Shown here one piece after another: positions 45,341 through 57,630 of a stretch of DNA of 64,000 nucleotides (position 1 is the stretch's first letter; every line of letters starts with the position of its first letter). The translations under genes were made by a program, and so were the position numbers. Where the stretch lies: positions 49,016,001 to 49,080,000 of the forward strand of contig NC_072895.1 of the NCBI RefSeq assembly GCF_027943255.1. The letters run 5' to 3'. The notes below the pieces were generated by a model. That model was not told the origin of the DNA. It ran no database searches and worked only from the letters and a program-made list of their open reading frames with translations. The stretch comes from Anastrepha obliqua (Eukaryota > Arthropoda > Insecta > Diptera > Tephritidae).

Positions 45341-48010
45341 ATTGAATAAATCTCAAAATGAATAATTTGCAGGAAATTACATCGAAGTCGAGCTGTCATG
45401 AAAAGTTTCATCCGCTGTTCTCTTGGCACAGGTTCCATTTTATGGTAGTTGTCTGCAATTGTCTAAACTTGCTCACACCTATATTGCACATAGAGTTCTA
45501 GAGGTCCTCAATAGTTAATGGATAACTTGGAAACTTTTGAAATTTTCCAGGAATACTTTCGATTTTCGATCGATTTTCCTTAAAGCCTGACTAGCCCTAG
45601 TCGTTGCACGTCAAATGATCCGGAGTGTAAATTATGCACTCTAGTGAATCAAATCAACCCGTAAATATGTTTTGTGCGAAACACATCGCCAGCTAGCGGG
45701 CCCATTTGTCTACAAACATTTTCTTCTCATACAACTAACTATCAAATACGCGTCATGTGATGAGCTGCCCTTAAGGCGCAGTATAGATGAGAAAGTATTG
45801 AGTAACATATCATAGTAAGCAATGGGCAGATATAGAACTCAAAGAGCACAATTTTGTGTCATCCCGCTTTGGCTGCTTATTGTCGCTTAGTGCAGTTCGT
45901 CACACAGCAAACATACACACAAATAGCACTTTTTTTAAGTTTTGCTTTAGCTTTCAGAACTTAATAGTATTAGGGATTAACTGATAAATTTGATTATTGC
46001 CGGGTGATAGGAAATATTTCAAGGTAGCACAAAAAACCACATTCTAATCAATTCGGTTATTTCTCATTTGCTATAGTTTGAAAAATAGTTTCATAATTTT
46101 GTAACGAATTTCAGGCACTTTTGTAAGTTTATATAATTTGTGTAGAAAATAAGACTTCCAGAAGAGATTAGCTTCAAAATGCAAATGTATTATAAAATGT
46201 AGGTATTTGTAATTTTCGCATGAAGCCGATCGAACTCTTATGCGTTGGGCTGTATATTGGAATAAGCTTCTCTTAATTTTATTTATTTATTTATAGAAAT
46301 TTTTGATGATTGACCTACCAGAAGGAAATCGTTGGCATCATCGCTTTGCTACTGCATTATATTCTCTAACTAATTCTTTGCTGGGTTCATTTGAATTTCG
46401 TATGTCCCAGTATGTACTGCTAAATACTAATTACTATTCTGCTGACCCCGAAGCTTCTTACTCATTCTTAATCATCCTATGTTGCCCCCCAAACTTATTA
46501 TTTGCAAGTATTTGTCCAATTTGACCGCCCAACTATTTGGCGCTGCGCTTCATTAAGGCACAATTTGGCATCTTGCGTTTTACTTGAAGCTCTCAGCTAT
46601 GTATATACATGCCACTTACCACATTCTGCGTTTAGCTGCTTTTACAATATTTCGCTTCTTTTTACTTCTCGCTAAGCAGTTGCCAAGCCTTGACGACTGT
46701 AAAGAAAAATAAGCAGTTACCCCTACCTACATAAGCAGAAATCACGCAGTTAACTATAACCGCCTCAATTAAAAAAATTGCCTGCCCTTCGAACGACGAT
46801 GAGCACCAGCATCGCTTTCACATCACAGCGAGAGTGCAAAGTTACCGTGCCGCACGCTTCCGCCATCAAATCAAAAACACATTTCTGACCTTAATTAAAT
46901 GTGTGCATATTTCCTTCATTTGCCGCAAAATAAAGCAAAGGTTATAGCCAAAAAAGAAAAAAAAAAACCCCCAAAAAAATGGAATAAAACACGCAGCAGC
47001 CGCCAAACATTTCTGCAGTAACTTGGCCAAAAATTTAACCGCACTATTGCAAGTACGCACACATATACACACAAATGTGCGCTGTGCACAGATACGGATG
47101 CAACCCCAAAAGGTCTAATCACGGCAAAAGTCTTTCCCACTTAAAAAAATCTGCTAGCCGCTGTGATATTTGGCGAGTATTACCGAATATTTGGCGCAGT
47201 ACCGATATGGTTTTCACATAAATGATTGTTTTCTGTTTTTTCCCATTTAATTTTTATTTCTGTTTTTTAGCTCTCCAAATTCTATTACAATTCGCCAAAG
47301 ATTTATTGTGGTTGTTGCCGTTGCATGAATATTTGATTACCTATACTGTGGAAAGCCACGAAACGACGAGTAAAAAAAAAATATTTTGGTATATTTTACG
47401 TTGCACATTTGCGTTGCAAGGACATCGGCAAACCGCCATCACTACCATCTACATAAGCGGCACAGCATGCGGTGCGCTCATATTTGGCAAAACTATGATT
47501 ATTCAACAATTATTTTAATACGACGAAATATTTATTTAGCCTTTAGATATTTGCTTGGTACATTGCAAAATGTGCGCATCCTTGGGTGAATTAAACGATG
47601 TACAATGAGTGTCCTTCGTACCTGATATTCCAAACAAATATGGTGCCTACTATTTGGCATCTCTTTTCGGGTTATGTTAAATAAATATTTGTACACAGGG
47701 TAACAGATGCATACATGTGTATATAGACGTATATTCAATAAGCAAACTATGCATGCGGATGTTGGTACGGGTATTAATTAGAGAACGACCGAACTTCACG
47801 TTTTGAGGTCGAAGCTGAAACGAGCCTAGTAAAATTTGATCAATATGCAACCGAAAGTGAGCGAGTCAATTATTCTCAAGGGTACCAAAATAGATATTGA
47901 TTTATAAACATATATGTTAATATCACTTGTTTAGTAAATATGTAGAACGACAAGGAAAAGGTAGCTTAATTTGTATAAATCACAGTGCTTTCAGTTGATG
48001 TAGTGGGTAT
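45341..48010. other. Unassigned sequence
   Basis: No gene, RNA gene or known repeat recognised. 46540-47210 is of mixed complexity and host-like. A hydrophobic 98-codon frame (47222-47518) has no recognisable family. Confidence 0.35.
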
Positions 48011-49084
48011 AGGAATAAGTTTCCGCCCTCGTAAAAGAGTTGTCGCTGTTGATACTATTTTTGTGTTCGCTCTAGTAATATACTGGTGATTTGAAGGTGT
48101 ATATGTGAGGTCTCGATCGCAGTAGTTGACATTCGTTTGAAGCGTGAAGATCCTTTTTTATCTGACGTCGAAAATGTCTTCGTTCGTCCCGAAGAAAACA
48201 GCATTTGCGGGAAGTCTTGCTTCACTATTACCTATTAAAGAAAAGTGCAGCTGAAACGCGTCGTATATTGATCAATATTTACGATAATAACGCTCCATCA
48301 AATACAACTTGTAAAGAGTGGTTTCGACGCTTGCAAAGTGGCAATTTCGACGTGAGTGATAAAGATCGGGAAGGGACACCGAAAAAATTCGAAGATACTG
48401 AATAATAACTGAATGAAGACGCATATCGAAGAGCAACTGCACATCCCATGAAGGAGAGGGATATCGAGAGACGTTTGGTGACGTGAGAGAAGCTTCTTGA
48501 ACAGCAGAAAAGAAAAGATTTTCTGCATCGCATTATCACTGGCGATGAAAAATGGATTTATTATGATAACCCTAAGCTTCGAAAATGTGGAAGCTGTTAG
48601 AGCTTGCCAGGTAAGACAGTTCCATCGACAGGCGAAAAAAAATATTGATCAAAGGTTATGTTGTCCATTTGGTGAGATCAGAAGGGTATCATATATTATG
48701 AACTCCTTAAACCACCTGAAACCATCACTGGCGATCGTTACTGACTGCAGTTAATCCGTTTGAATTGAGCTCTCAAAGAAAAGCGACCGGAATGGGTAAT
48801 TTTGGTGCATGACAACGCCAGGCCCCACGTTGCGAAATCGGTCTAGAAATATTTAGAGTCACTGAATTGGGAAATCTTGCCCCACTCGCCGTATTCCTCA
48901 GACATTGCTCCTTCGGATTACCATCTGCTCCTATCGATGCAGTTAGCACTTATTGGAGAGCGTTTCACTTCTCAAGAGAGCATCGCAAACTGGTTCAGTG
49001 AATTGATCATGTCAAAAGAACTCGAATTTTTCGTCAGAGGAATCCGTATGCTACCTAAAAGATGGAGTAAAGTTATAGTTTTCT
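48011..49084 (+). pseudogene. Mariner (second family), full-length-like, inactive
   Basis: The left end GGAATAAGTTTCCGCCCTCG matches the second copy at 55246-56190. Coding starts near 48174. The frame 48205-48405 has HYYLLKKSAAETRR, TTCKEWFRRLQSGNFDVSD. Later parts read LHRIITGDEKWIYYDNPKL (first aspartate), HDNARPHVAKSV (second) and YSSDIAPSDYH (third), with 34 residues between the last two by my count. RGIRMLPKRWSKV closes the protein. Stops (for example at 48403 and 48844), frameshifts and a deletion after the first aspartate inactivate it. The right terminal repeat is missing, as the SINE at 49085 begins at once. The sequence resembles the mauritiana/Mos1-like branch. Confidence 0.85.
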
Positions 49085-49380
49085 AATTGGCGCGTACACC
49101 CTTTTTGGGTGTTTGTCCGAGCTTCTCCTCCTATTTGTGGCGTGCGTCTTGATGTTGTTCCACAAATGGAGGGACCTACAGTTTCAAGCCGACTTCTAAT
49201 ATTTTTTATGAGGAGCTTTTTCATGGCAGAAGTACACTTGGAGGCTTGCCATTGCCTCCCGAAGGGCGGCCGCTATTAGAAAAATGTTTTTCTTAATTTT
49301 GGTGTTTCATCGAGGTTCGAACCTGCGTTCTCTCCGAACACTGAATGTAAATCAAGCACCAACTCATTCGGCTGCGGCGG
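49085..49380 (-). mobile_element. tRNA-related SINE
   Basis: Reading minus: head CCGCCGCAGCCG, A-box region CAGCCGAATGAG, B box GGTTCGAACCTC, body with CTCCTCATAAAAAATATTAG, GTAGGTCCCTCCATTTGTGG, 3' end TACGCGCCAATTAG. The head side is slightly diverged. The element abuts the truncated mariner at 49084, and no clear target duplication is seen. Confidence 0.85.
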
Positions 49381-50817
49381 AAAATATATGTTTTCCGAAA
49401 ATATTAACTAAGTTTGGACTGGCGCTTACTTATAGTGTTAAGAATGGGATTTCACCGCTTTTATTTGTAAGAAGACTATCCAGCAATCAAAACAAAAAGG
49501 ATTTACTTGAATGAAAGATAGGGAAAAAATTTCCCTGGCTTCCCTTGAGAGACAATTTTATTTAAGTATTTCCCTATACAGGTTTGGCACACCACCAAAC
49601 AAACATTTGTCGATATTTATTTGCCGCTCACTGCCCACACTCGGGCGGCATGGTAAATCCACATATAGGTATTGCAAATTCAGCCTCTCAATAAAAATGT
49701 TCACTTTGATGCCAGTTTTGAAAACTGTCACAATTTTTTGTAAAGTAAATCGTTATTTGCAGGCGAATAGTTTTCTTCAATATTAAAGGCAACCCATCGC
49801 TATGATATAAATCCCATAGGTTGATTTGAGATTTTCTTGAAATAATCTCAAAATTTGGTTCCACTACTAAATTACTGTCAAAATAGACATTTACTGTGTT
49901 TGGTACAAACCAACAACCGTTTTTATCTTCTGTTAAAAATTGTTTAAAGTGAAAGTCTATCAACTTTTATTTATTCAAACAACTGTAAAACTTTCATATT
50001 CAGAATGTGCCAGGGTCTCAAATTTGAAATCGAAACACTACGCTAAACAAATAAATCAGAATATGGAACTAAAAGTTGACACATTTTTTCAAGAAAAAGT
50101 TTAGCGGAAAAGGTTCTGTCTAAGCCGAACCGAAACTGAACCTAATATATGTGCTTTTACCTGGTCGAAGCCGAATTTAGATGTATCCCTAGAACTACCA
50201 CAAGAAATTGTAATTGCTATCAACAAAAATGATTTATGTATATAGTCTGTATTTCTTGATCACAAAAAAATCTACGACTTTTTCCTGTAGATCCCAGAAG
50301 CAGCATAGACTAGAGCGTTTGAAAAGTTAAAAGCTCAAAAAGAGCTGAAGGTTATTACAAAAGTTCACATTAGAATTGCTTTAGTAGCTGGAAAAAGAAC
50401 TGAAGTGAATGTTTTATGTCTGAATAAAGGATTATTTTGAAGCGGAAATATTAGATGAATGCATAAATATTTTTCGAGAAAAATTAACAGACTCCTTTTA
50501 TTAAAAAAACCGCTTACAAACCGGCGAAACATAACTCCTTACATTTTCACTTCTACGCCTGGCTGGAAAATGAAAGTCACAACTTTTTCACCACAATAAG
50601 AAAATACACGTATTATTCGGATCTTCCATCATGACTTATCTTTTAAATTATAATATTTCGCCGGAACGTGGTTTAGATTGAGATTAGATAGAATTCCGAC
50701 AGAAATTTTCTAGGCGAGTCTTATAGCCCTGTACTTACAGACAACACTTGTGCCGAAGAAGATGAAATGATGAACTGAAGGAGCTTTACTATGGCATATA
50801 AAAAACTTAAAACTGAA
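49381..50817. other. Unassigned sequence
   Basis: No gene recognised. Frames at 49284-49514, 49511-49786 and 49688-49963 (minus) have no motifs; the first overlaps the SINE. Confidence 0.35.
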
Positions 50818-51100
50818 GGCGGCCGCTGTAAGCGAATGGGTTGGTGCGTGACTACCATTCGGAATTTACAGAGAGAACGTAGGTTCGAATCTCGGTGAAA
50901 CACCATTATTAGGAAAAAGTTTTTTCCAATAGCGGTCGCCTTCGGCAGACAATGACAAGCCTCCGAGTGAATCTCTGCCATGAAAAAACTCCTCATAAAA
51001 AATATTTGTCGTTCAGGCTTGAAACTGTAGGTCCCTCCATTTGTGGAACAACAACAAGACGCACACTACAAACATCCAAGAAGGGTATACGCGCCAATTA
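50818..51100 (+). mobile_element. tRNA-related SINE, near full-length
   Basis: Head GGCGGCCGCTGTAAGCG with A-box region TAAGCGAATGGG (50828-50839). B box GGTTCGAATCTC at 50882-50893. Body AATAGCGGTCGCC, CCTCCGAGTGAATCTCTGCC, GTAGGTCCCTCCATTTGTGG, 3' end ATACGCGCCAATTA. Good match to the copy at 21567 along its whole length. Confidence 0.9.
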
Positions 51101-52526
51101 TGTACAGTGAGGTGCAAAAATGGAACATAAATAACATAAGTTACGTTTAGTACCATATCTACCCAAACAAGCTTGTTTATTTGAATGCAATTGTACATGT
51201 ATTATATAATTAGTGTGTAAGCTTTCAAATGAGCCCATAACGGTTAAAATCTAACAACAACACTACTCATTGGAAGAGCTGAAAATAAAAACACAAATGT
51301 TCCAATTACACATATATACACATATAAAACTTAAAGCATAACGATTATGTTGGCTTCACTTTATCATAGCTACAGAGGAGGATGCTCTGCTAAAAAATGC
51401 CAGAAGCCATGAATGCTTAGCGAGAGTTAGGGCGCACACGAACACAGCAGAGAGATTAAGTTTAGAAAAATCTGTCAGCAATTGGCATCTGAAGTAATAT
51501 ACACACATCTCTGAACAAATTTATCTTTAAAATAAAAATTAATAAATTTTATGGGCTATGAACGAATAAAAAGTTTTTTAATATCACTTTACCATTTCAT
51601 GCCATCATAAATACGAAAATATATAAAATATGCACATACATATATTTATTTGCACGTTTTTGAATTTAGATACCCGTACATACGTACATACGTATATCAC
51701 ATTCGCTTAAAACTTCTCTTAGCAGAGGACCTCATAAATCACTTCGACCACTCTTTTTTGCATGCTTTCATTAATTTATGAGTTTTTCGTTTTGTTATTC
51801 CGCACTGCCTTCGTTTTATTTTTGTTTTTGTCTACACACAATGTTTATGCACAATACTCGTACATATAAAGCTTTTCTCTACCACAACAACAACGTGCAA
51901 ATGTATGCCACAGCCAAAATATAAATTAAAGGGTTCCGCGGCGGCCGCAATTGCGAAGCTTAGTAAGAGATAGCGGGGCGAACCGCCTGGTCGACAACTG
52001 CTACAAAAAAAAGCGAAAAACAATAAATAAATAATGGCTTAAAATGTTACAACCGCCAAATTTGCCCCAAAGGAGCATGCGAATAGTGCAATCTCTACCC
52101 TTTATCTTTGACTTCGCAAATTTGTCGGTCTCAATGACTTTCACCGCCACCATTTTAAACCTGACACCTCAGCTGGTGGGACTACAAATTTGCGAACCTT
52201 CAAAGTTGTTGAGCTGATGATTCTTTCTTTGGCTTTTTGATCGACGTCATTTTTTTCAGTCTCCATTTTTTCGTGGGTTTTTTTCACAGAAAATGAAAAA
52301 ATCGGAATTTTTTAAGCATTTTTTCACAAATCTTTGTGCCATGCCACAATAACGGCAATGCGAGCTGTCAGTTTGCGTTTTTCTTGGCGAATTTGCGTTC
52401 ATCATTAAAAATTAATGTTTCCACTTGGACAAGTGTTGCCAACTCAATTGTGTAAAATGACCTTAACTTCGGTACGAGCATGCTGGTGTTGAGCCTGTGA
52501 TATATTTACATGTATGTATGTATGTA
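51101..52526. other. Unassigned sequence, host-like
   Basis: No gene recognised. 51330-52110 is of mixed complexity, with pieces resembling fly intergenic DNA. A TATG microsatellite begins near 52510. Confidence 0.35.
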
Positions 52527-52790
52527 TATATGTACACTTGTGCTCACTTAATTAAGTCGATTTATGTATTTACAATATTCGCAACCTTTTTTATGCTAAA
52601 TATTTTTCATTTCCATTTTACAACAAAAACCTCAAAAATCAAGTCTCTAAATTTTGAACAATGTTCAAAAAAATTTTACAAATTTCAAAATATTTTCCCC
52701 AAAGTTTTCAACTTTTTAGTCACAATTCTTAGAAAACTTATGGGTTTTACAGCCCATTAGAATTTGCTACAATAAAGAAAAAACTTTAAG
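52527..52790 (+). repeat. Tc1-like terminal/non-coding repeat fragment
   Basis: The left edge TGTACACTTGTGCTCAC, an interior rich in CAAAATTT words and the marker TTCTTAGAAAACTTATGGG then TTTTACAGCCCATT line up with 56753-57000. The copy is diverged and incomplete. Confidence 0.35.
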
Positions 52791-52916
52791 CCGTTCAAAA
52801 ATCGTCTTGATTTACATACTTCAATGAATTTTCCTCCACATAAGAGACGGCCGAACATCTGATTGATATGAAAGAAAAGGCTCTAAATCGTATGCAAAAA
52901 AAGTGTAAATTTCCCT

Positions 52917-53094
52917 GGCGGTCACCATAGCCGAATGGGGCGTAGCCTGGGCTTGAAACACCAAATGCTTGAAAATGCTTTTTCTGATGCCGGTCGCATC
53001 TCGGCGAAAAATAGCAAGCCTTCGAGTGTATTTCTACAATTAAAGACCATCCGGCGTCGGCATAAAACTGCAGGTCCCTTCAATTATGTCTAAA
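52917..53094 (+). mobile_element. Degraded SINE copy, variant subfamily
   Basis: The head GGCGGTCACCATAGCCG has an intact A box TAGCCGAATGGG; the B-box region is deleted. The body shows TTTTTCTGATGCCGGTCGC, CCTTCGAGTGTATTTCTAC, CCATCCGGCGTCGGC, ATAAAACTGCAGGTCCCTTC. It shares the CTGAT step and ATAAAACTG with the fragment at 22205, suggesting a second subfamily. Confidence 0.7.
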
Positions 53095-53978
53095 GGTTAG
53101 ACTTCAAAAGTTGAAAATATTGACAACAATTTTTTTGGAAATTTGTTTATTTTTTGTGAGTTTGGTACAAGGTTTATACTTTGATTTACACCTGCTTTTG
53201 GTTATACAAAGAATTATATTTTTATAAAAAAAATATTTAAAAAAAATGTAGCCAGAAAAATATTGCGATTATTGCAAAAACATGAAGTAAGCACAAGTGT
53301 ACATAGGTACATACTCGTACGAGTATAAACATCGGCATATTCTCGCTTTGCATTTGGTCAGCAACACAGCCTCACTATTTCGGCAGCTGCTCGGGTTAGA
53401 CATCCAACAATGTGATGAGCCATTAAGCATTGCGCTACTTGGCATTAAGGTCGCCTGCGAAAGCGTAAATGGCATATGGGTGGGTGGGATGGTTACAGAT
53501 ATGCCGCTTTGGTAAAAATGGTAATTTTTACAACGGACCTTTTCGGTTTCACAATTAAAAACAGAATGTCCGATTATCTTTGGGGATTTCCTTTTGCTTC
53601 GCTCGAGTTGCTTTACTCGTTCTGAACTTTTGGGCGATTTTTTTATTGGACTATTTCATGAAGACAATTTCACAGACGAGCAAAGTAAAGCAGAAAAAAA
53701 AGCAATGTAATTTAGTTTAATGTAAAGTTATTAAGGTGAGGCATTTTTTAGAGTTTGAGCATTTTTTATAGAACAATTAAAGTTAGGAGGGGTAAACTAA
53801 TTTTTACGGTTATGTTGAAAAAATACCAAATGGAGCTTAGACAAGCGTCTGAATTGATACCAAAAGAAAATAAATTTCATACATTTAATTCAACATATTA
53901 TATTTTGCTAACCTCGGTGAAAAGAACCCGGTAGCTGTGCCCATTAGATTTAGGGAATTTCTTTTCTGCTTACACGAA
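53095..53978. other. Unassigned sequence
   Basis: No gene or named repeat recognised; AT-rich at the left (53100-53280), mixed at the right. Confidence 0.3.
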
Positions 53979-54240
53979 TTGGCCCAAACTTATTCATCCA
54001 ATTTTGTTTTTGAATAACTTTTTTACTAAATAAAAAAACAAAGGTTTTTGATTGATGTAAACGTAATCTTTTGAAAATTTAGATCTTTGCGCGCTCCATT
54101 GCTTGCCTGTTGCTATGCGGCAGCTACCTATTTCACTAGTCTCAAATATGATTGACGTACAAAGCCATTTGTAAAATTTATAAATCTTGTGATAGTGTGA
54201 GTAATTTTGCGCCACCTTGTATTTGGTGTTTAACCTTACA
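53979..54240 (+). repeat. Right half of the Tc1-like repeat
   Basis: TTTTTACTAAATAAAAAA, GCGCTCCATTG, AAATATGATTGACGTAC and the end GCCACCTTGTATTT recur in the same order at 57060-57630. There the sequence between GCGCTCCATTG and AAATATGATTG is split by a LINE insertion; here it is uninterrupted, which identifies the empty site. Confidence 0.6.
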
Positions 54241-54599
54241 TTAACACCATTTAGATGTACAAATTTAGATATGAGGTAGCTGTGACTTTTAGAGTTTTGA
54301 TGTAATCCAAAAACCCTTTCAGGTCAGTGACCAAAATTTTGTTTGCTTTCCGAAAATAAGAAATACAAATTTTTGTTATTTTTGCTAATATTTTTTTTTG
54401 GGGGGTTTTTCCCACCTATTTCTAGCACTATTTACTATTGCACTTCATTGGGTCTTTTGGTCGCCCTCAAAGGGGAAGACTTCATCAGATTCTTATTGGT
54501 TTTGGAATTAAGTGCGTGAAAAGTCATACCTAGATGTCAGTAATGAATAATTCCAAGATGGGACCTCTTTTTATGTCATCTTAGACATTTGTCAAATGG

Positions 54600-55000
54600 A
54601 CAAGATGTACAATTTTACACGATAGAACAACGCATTAAAATTATTGAAACTTAGTATGAAAATGGTCGAACTTTAAGATCAACATATCGCAAAATTTTTA
54701 ATTTTTTTGGTAGAAATAGTGGTCCGAATAAGTCGGAAATTCTAAGGTTGGTGAAAAAATGTCAAGGATTTGCTCTGCCGAAAATAGAAAAAAAAACTGG
54801 CAGACCAAAAACTGGACGTTCTTTTGAGAATGGTGCTGCTGTAGCGAAAATGTTGCTGAAGAAGCTTCATTATCGAAATTTCGACATTCTCAACAATTAG
54901 GCGTTCATAAATGAACTTTTTGGCGCATTTTACCTGTAACACAGATGGCATTTGTACATACACAAAAATATAATTTCTCACAGTCGTATTTCGAATAAAA
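54600..55000 (+). pseudogene. DD41D-type transposase N-terminal remnant
   Basis: A frame reads YTIEQRIKIIET, stop, YENGRTLRSTYRKI, then ILRLVKKCQGF and KKTGRPKTGRS. This parallels the N-terminal helix-turn-helix region of DD41D-like transposases (compare LEQRLQIVQIFYENNRSVAA at 11.3 kb). After AAVAKMLLKK a frameshift gives GVHK.TFWRIL. The catalytic domain is not found. Confidence 0.6.
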
Positions 55001-55245
55001 GTACTGAAACCAGAGAGAATTCAAATTTTTAGATATTTTACAAAATTTTAAAACAGCATCTAGGTGTGTATTATTGAAGAAATTTTCCTGGTCTTCCATT
55101 CTTTAATACTTCGTATAGTAAAGTGTGAGACCATTAGAGCTACTCTTGCCCTCTTTAATATTAAAAGCATTCAAAACTTTTCACCGTAAATCTAAAAAAA
55201 TCCTGTAATTTAATTAACAATTTCTAGTTAATTAATTATTGAGTA

Positions 55246-56190
55246 TGGGAATAAGTTTCCACCCTCGTAAAAGAGGTGCCGGTCTGGTCTCTCTCTCGTG
55301 GCTGGTCTTTAACACCCTCACACAGAGGCTACAATCCTTCATCAACAAATGCCTCCGCATCATATGCAGAATATTCTGACCAAACACCATCAGTAACGAC
55401 GCACTGTGGAAACTAACGAACGAGGAACCCATCTTTAGACAAATCAAATGCAAAAAGTGGCAATGGATAGGTCACACACAAACCACCAGATAGCATCACG
55501 AGAATGGCACTAGACTGGAACCCGCAAGGGAGCAGAGGTCGCAGTTCACCAAAAAATATTTGGAGAAGGTCGATGCTGCGCCAACTAGCACATGCCGACA
55601 TATAATGGGACGGTACAAACACACCAGCACAGAACCGAGTACGAGTCTTGACGAGGCCCTATGCTTCCTACTACTATTTTTGTGTTCGCTCTGATAATAT
55701 ACTGGTGATTTGAAGGTGTATATGTGATTTCTCGATCGCAATAGTTGACATTCGTTTGAAGCGTAAATATCCTTTTTTATCCTACGTCAAAAATTGATAC
55801 GTTCGTCCCGAAAAATAGCATTTCCGGGAAGTCATGTTTCGTTATTACCCTTTAAAGAAAAGTACCTGAAAACCGCCTGAAACCATCACTGGCGATCGTT
55901 ACCAACTGCAACTAATTCGTTTGAGTCGAGCTCTCAAAGAAAAGCGGCCGGAATGCGACGGTAGACATGACAAACTAATTTTGGTGCATGACAACCCCAG
56001 GCCACACCTTGCTAAATCGGTCCAGAAATATTTAGAGGGACTGAATTGGGAAATCTTGCTCCGTATGATGCCTGAAAGATGGAGTAAAGTTGTAGCTTCC
56101 AGTGGCACATACTTCATATAATATCATGTATTATTTAATTGTTTAAATAATTAGTAACTTCGGCTAAGAAAAGACAGGAACTTATTCAGA
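55246..56190 (+). mobile_element. Mariner (second family), deleted and interrupted copy
   Basis: The left end GGGAATAAGTTTCCACCCTC and the inverted right end GAATAAGTTCCTGTC match as terminal repeats. The coding parts left are the 5' untranslated region, a jump from the N-terminus directly to TITGDRYQLQL, then LSRALKEKRPECDGRHDK, ILVHDNPRPHLAKSVQKYLE and MMPERWSKVVAS. The first catalytic motif is lost with the internal deletion, and the stretch holding the third (YSPD..PSD) is also deleted. A LINE tail (55276-55668) sits in its left untranslated region. Confidence 0.8.
55276..55668 (+). pseudogene. LINE 3' end inserted in mariner
   Basis: A plus-strand reading gives LTQRLQSFINKCLRIICRIF preceded by a frame change, then ALWKLTNEEPIFRQIKCKKW, QWIGHT, ALDWNPQGSRGRSSPKNIWR and RSMLRQLAHADI. 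This is the C-terminal region typical of APE-type LINE reverse transcriptases (usually LWK.TN..PI..QI+.RKW.WIGHTLR). The uninterrupted mariner copy at 48.0 kb shows the empty site (CGTAAAAGAG followed by TTGTCGCTGTTGATACTATT). Confidence 0.75.
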
Positions 56191-56752
56191 AATCCAATAT
56201 ATTATTTTTTTTCATTTCTGCACGACCTAAACTTTATGAAGAAAAAATGGTTGCTATTCAACGCAGTAATTTTTTTATATTATCTAAAAATCTGCAGAAA
56301 ATTTGGCTTTCAGCTTTAATGCTACCATCTCTACAATAGCTAAATATTAAAAAATCCCAGTACAAAAGAAATGCTGTACTCCTTTTGTATGAACAACTTT
56401 CATATGTAGCGACAACAGCACAACGGAGGCCCGTCATAGTGGTGATGTTCTCCATATTTGCTGACCAGCGCCGCGTTGCAAATCGATTAATGCGCAGCGG
56501 TGCAGCATCGTTGGGACTGTGCACAATTGCGTTCAGATTTTTGTAACGTTTCAATTTGGCCTACAAGTAGTTAGTTCACACATTTCAAATCTCATGGCCA
56601 AACCAACTACTGGAACTATGCAGCATCGTATTTGTTTTCCGCTCCGAATTCGCAGACCGACTACAAAGCGCGGATGAGTGCTGGATTTTGTTTTTGAGCA
56701 AAACAACAACAAATAGTATAACAAATAAAAATTAGTGTATAAAAAATAGTAC
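56191..56752. other. Unassigned sequence
   Basis: No gene identified. A minus-strand frame of 98 codons (56258-56554) is open but matches no family I know. Confidence 0.3.
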
Positions 56753-57630
56753 CAACTGTGTTCAAAATAATAGCAGCGCGACATTTTACAAAGGTGTGAT
56801 TATGTATTTATTTTTGTACTTAATTTACCTTACGTTTTTTTTTATAAAAATTGAATTCAACAACAAAAGTAATATACTACAACTCAAAGTTTCAAAGTTA
56901 AAAAATTTTAAATATTTTCAAAAAATTTCAAACCTTTTGATTAATGATTTTTAGAAAACTTCTCGGTATGCAGTTTTATTGTCCATTGAACTGCCAGTTC
57001 AAAGTGACTCAAAATTCGTGTTGAGTTTTGATAATTCTTTTTGTTGAATACGTTTTTTCACTAAATAAAAAACTAGTTTTAAGTTATGTAAATATTTATT
57101 TTTTAACATTTAAGCGCTCCATTGTTTATCTATTTATATACGGCGATTGTCTATCTTGCCAAAAATTGTTACTGTGGACTAAAGAGGCAATTGAGTAGTA
57201 AAGTCTGTCCTCTCTCGACGCACACAATTAACGCTCTACAAGGCTCTCATCATGCCCATCCTAATGCAGCGCAGAAGCGTGGACGATGACAATAACCGAT
57301 AAGACGTCCGTTAGAGTGTTTGAGACAAAGACTCTGCGGAAGATTTTTGGACCTGTCCACGGCGGCTTCGTTGAGTCATGTCGTCCGAATGGTTACAAAC
57401 GCTCCGGCTCTGAAAGCAGTCGGTGCAGTACCAGCTGGTGGTAGCAGAGTAAAAGGGAGGCCTTCTCTGCGTTGGAAAGATCAGGTGAAGAAGGACTTGG
57501 AGTTTCCAACTGGCGCCGGTTAGCACGAGAAAATCGCAGTTCACAAGTGTTAAATATGATTGACGTACGACGTCATGTGCAACAAAGTATAAATCTTGCG
57601 TTAGAGTGATTAGTTTTGTGCCACCTTGTA
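56753..57630 (+). mobile_element. Tc1-like non-autonomous element, interrupted by LINE tail
   Basis: The left end CTGTGTTCAAAATAATAGC and the inverted right end AAGGTGGCACAAAACTAATC are similar, imperfect terminal repeats of Bari/Tc1 type. The interior is AT-rich and has no frame. Without the LINE piece at 57161-57551 it is about 490 bp. Related copies: 10657-10900, 52527-52790 and 53979-54240. Confidence 0.5.
57161..57551 (+). pseudogene. LINE 3' end inserted in Tc1-like element
   Basis: Plus-strand pieces: LKRQLSSKVCPLS, then LSHVVRMVTNAPALKAVGAV, PAGGSRVKGRPSLRWKDQVK and KKDLEFPTG, ending in WRRLARENR in another frame. Same family as the fragment at 32010-32620. It is 5'-truncated, with frameshifts. 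The empty site is visible in the copy at 53979-54240. Confidence 0.75.

Noticed and set aside
47222..47518. 98-codon hydrophobic frame as a membrane protein gene
   Set aside because: Phe/Leu-rich translation of T-rich DNA; no family motif and no gene context.
56258..56554. 98-codon minus frame as a host exon
   Set aside because: Reasonable composition but no recognisable domain, no splice sites I would trust, and it lies between transposon copies.
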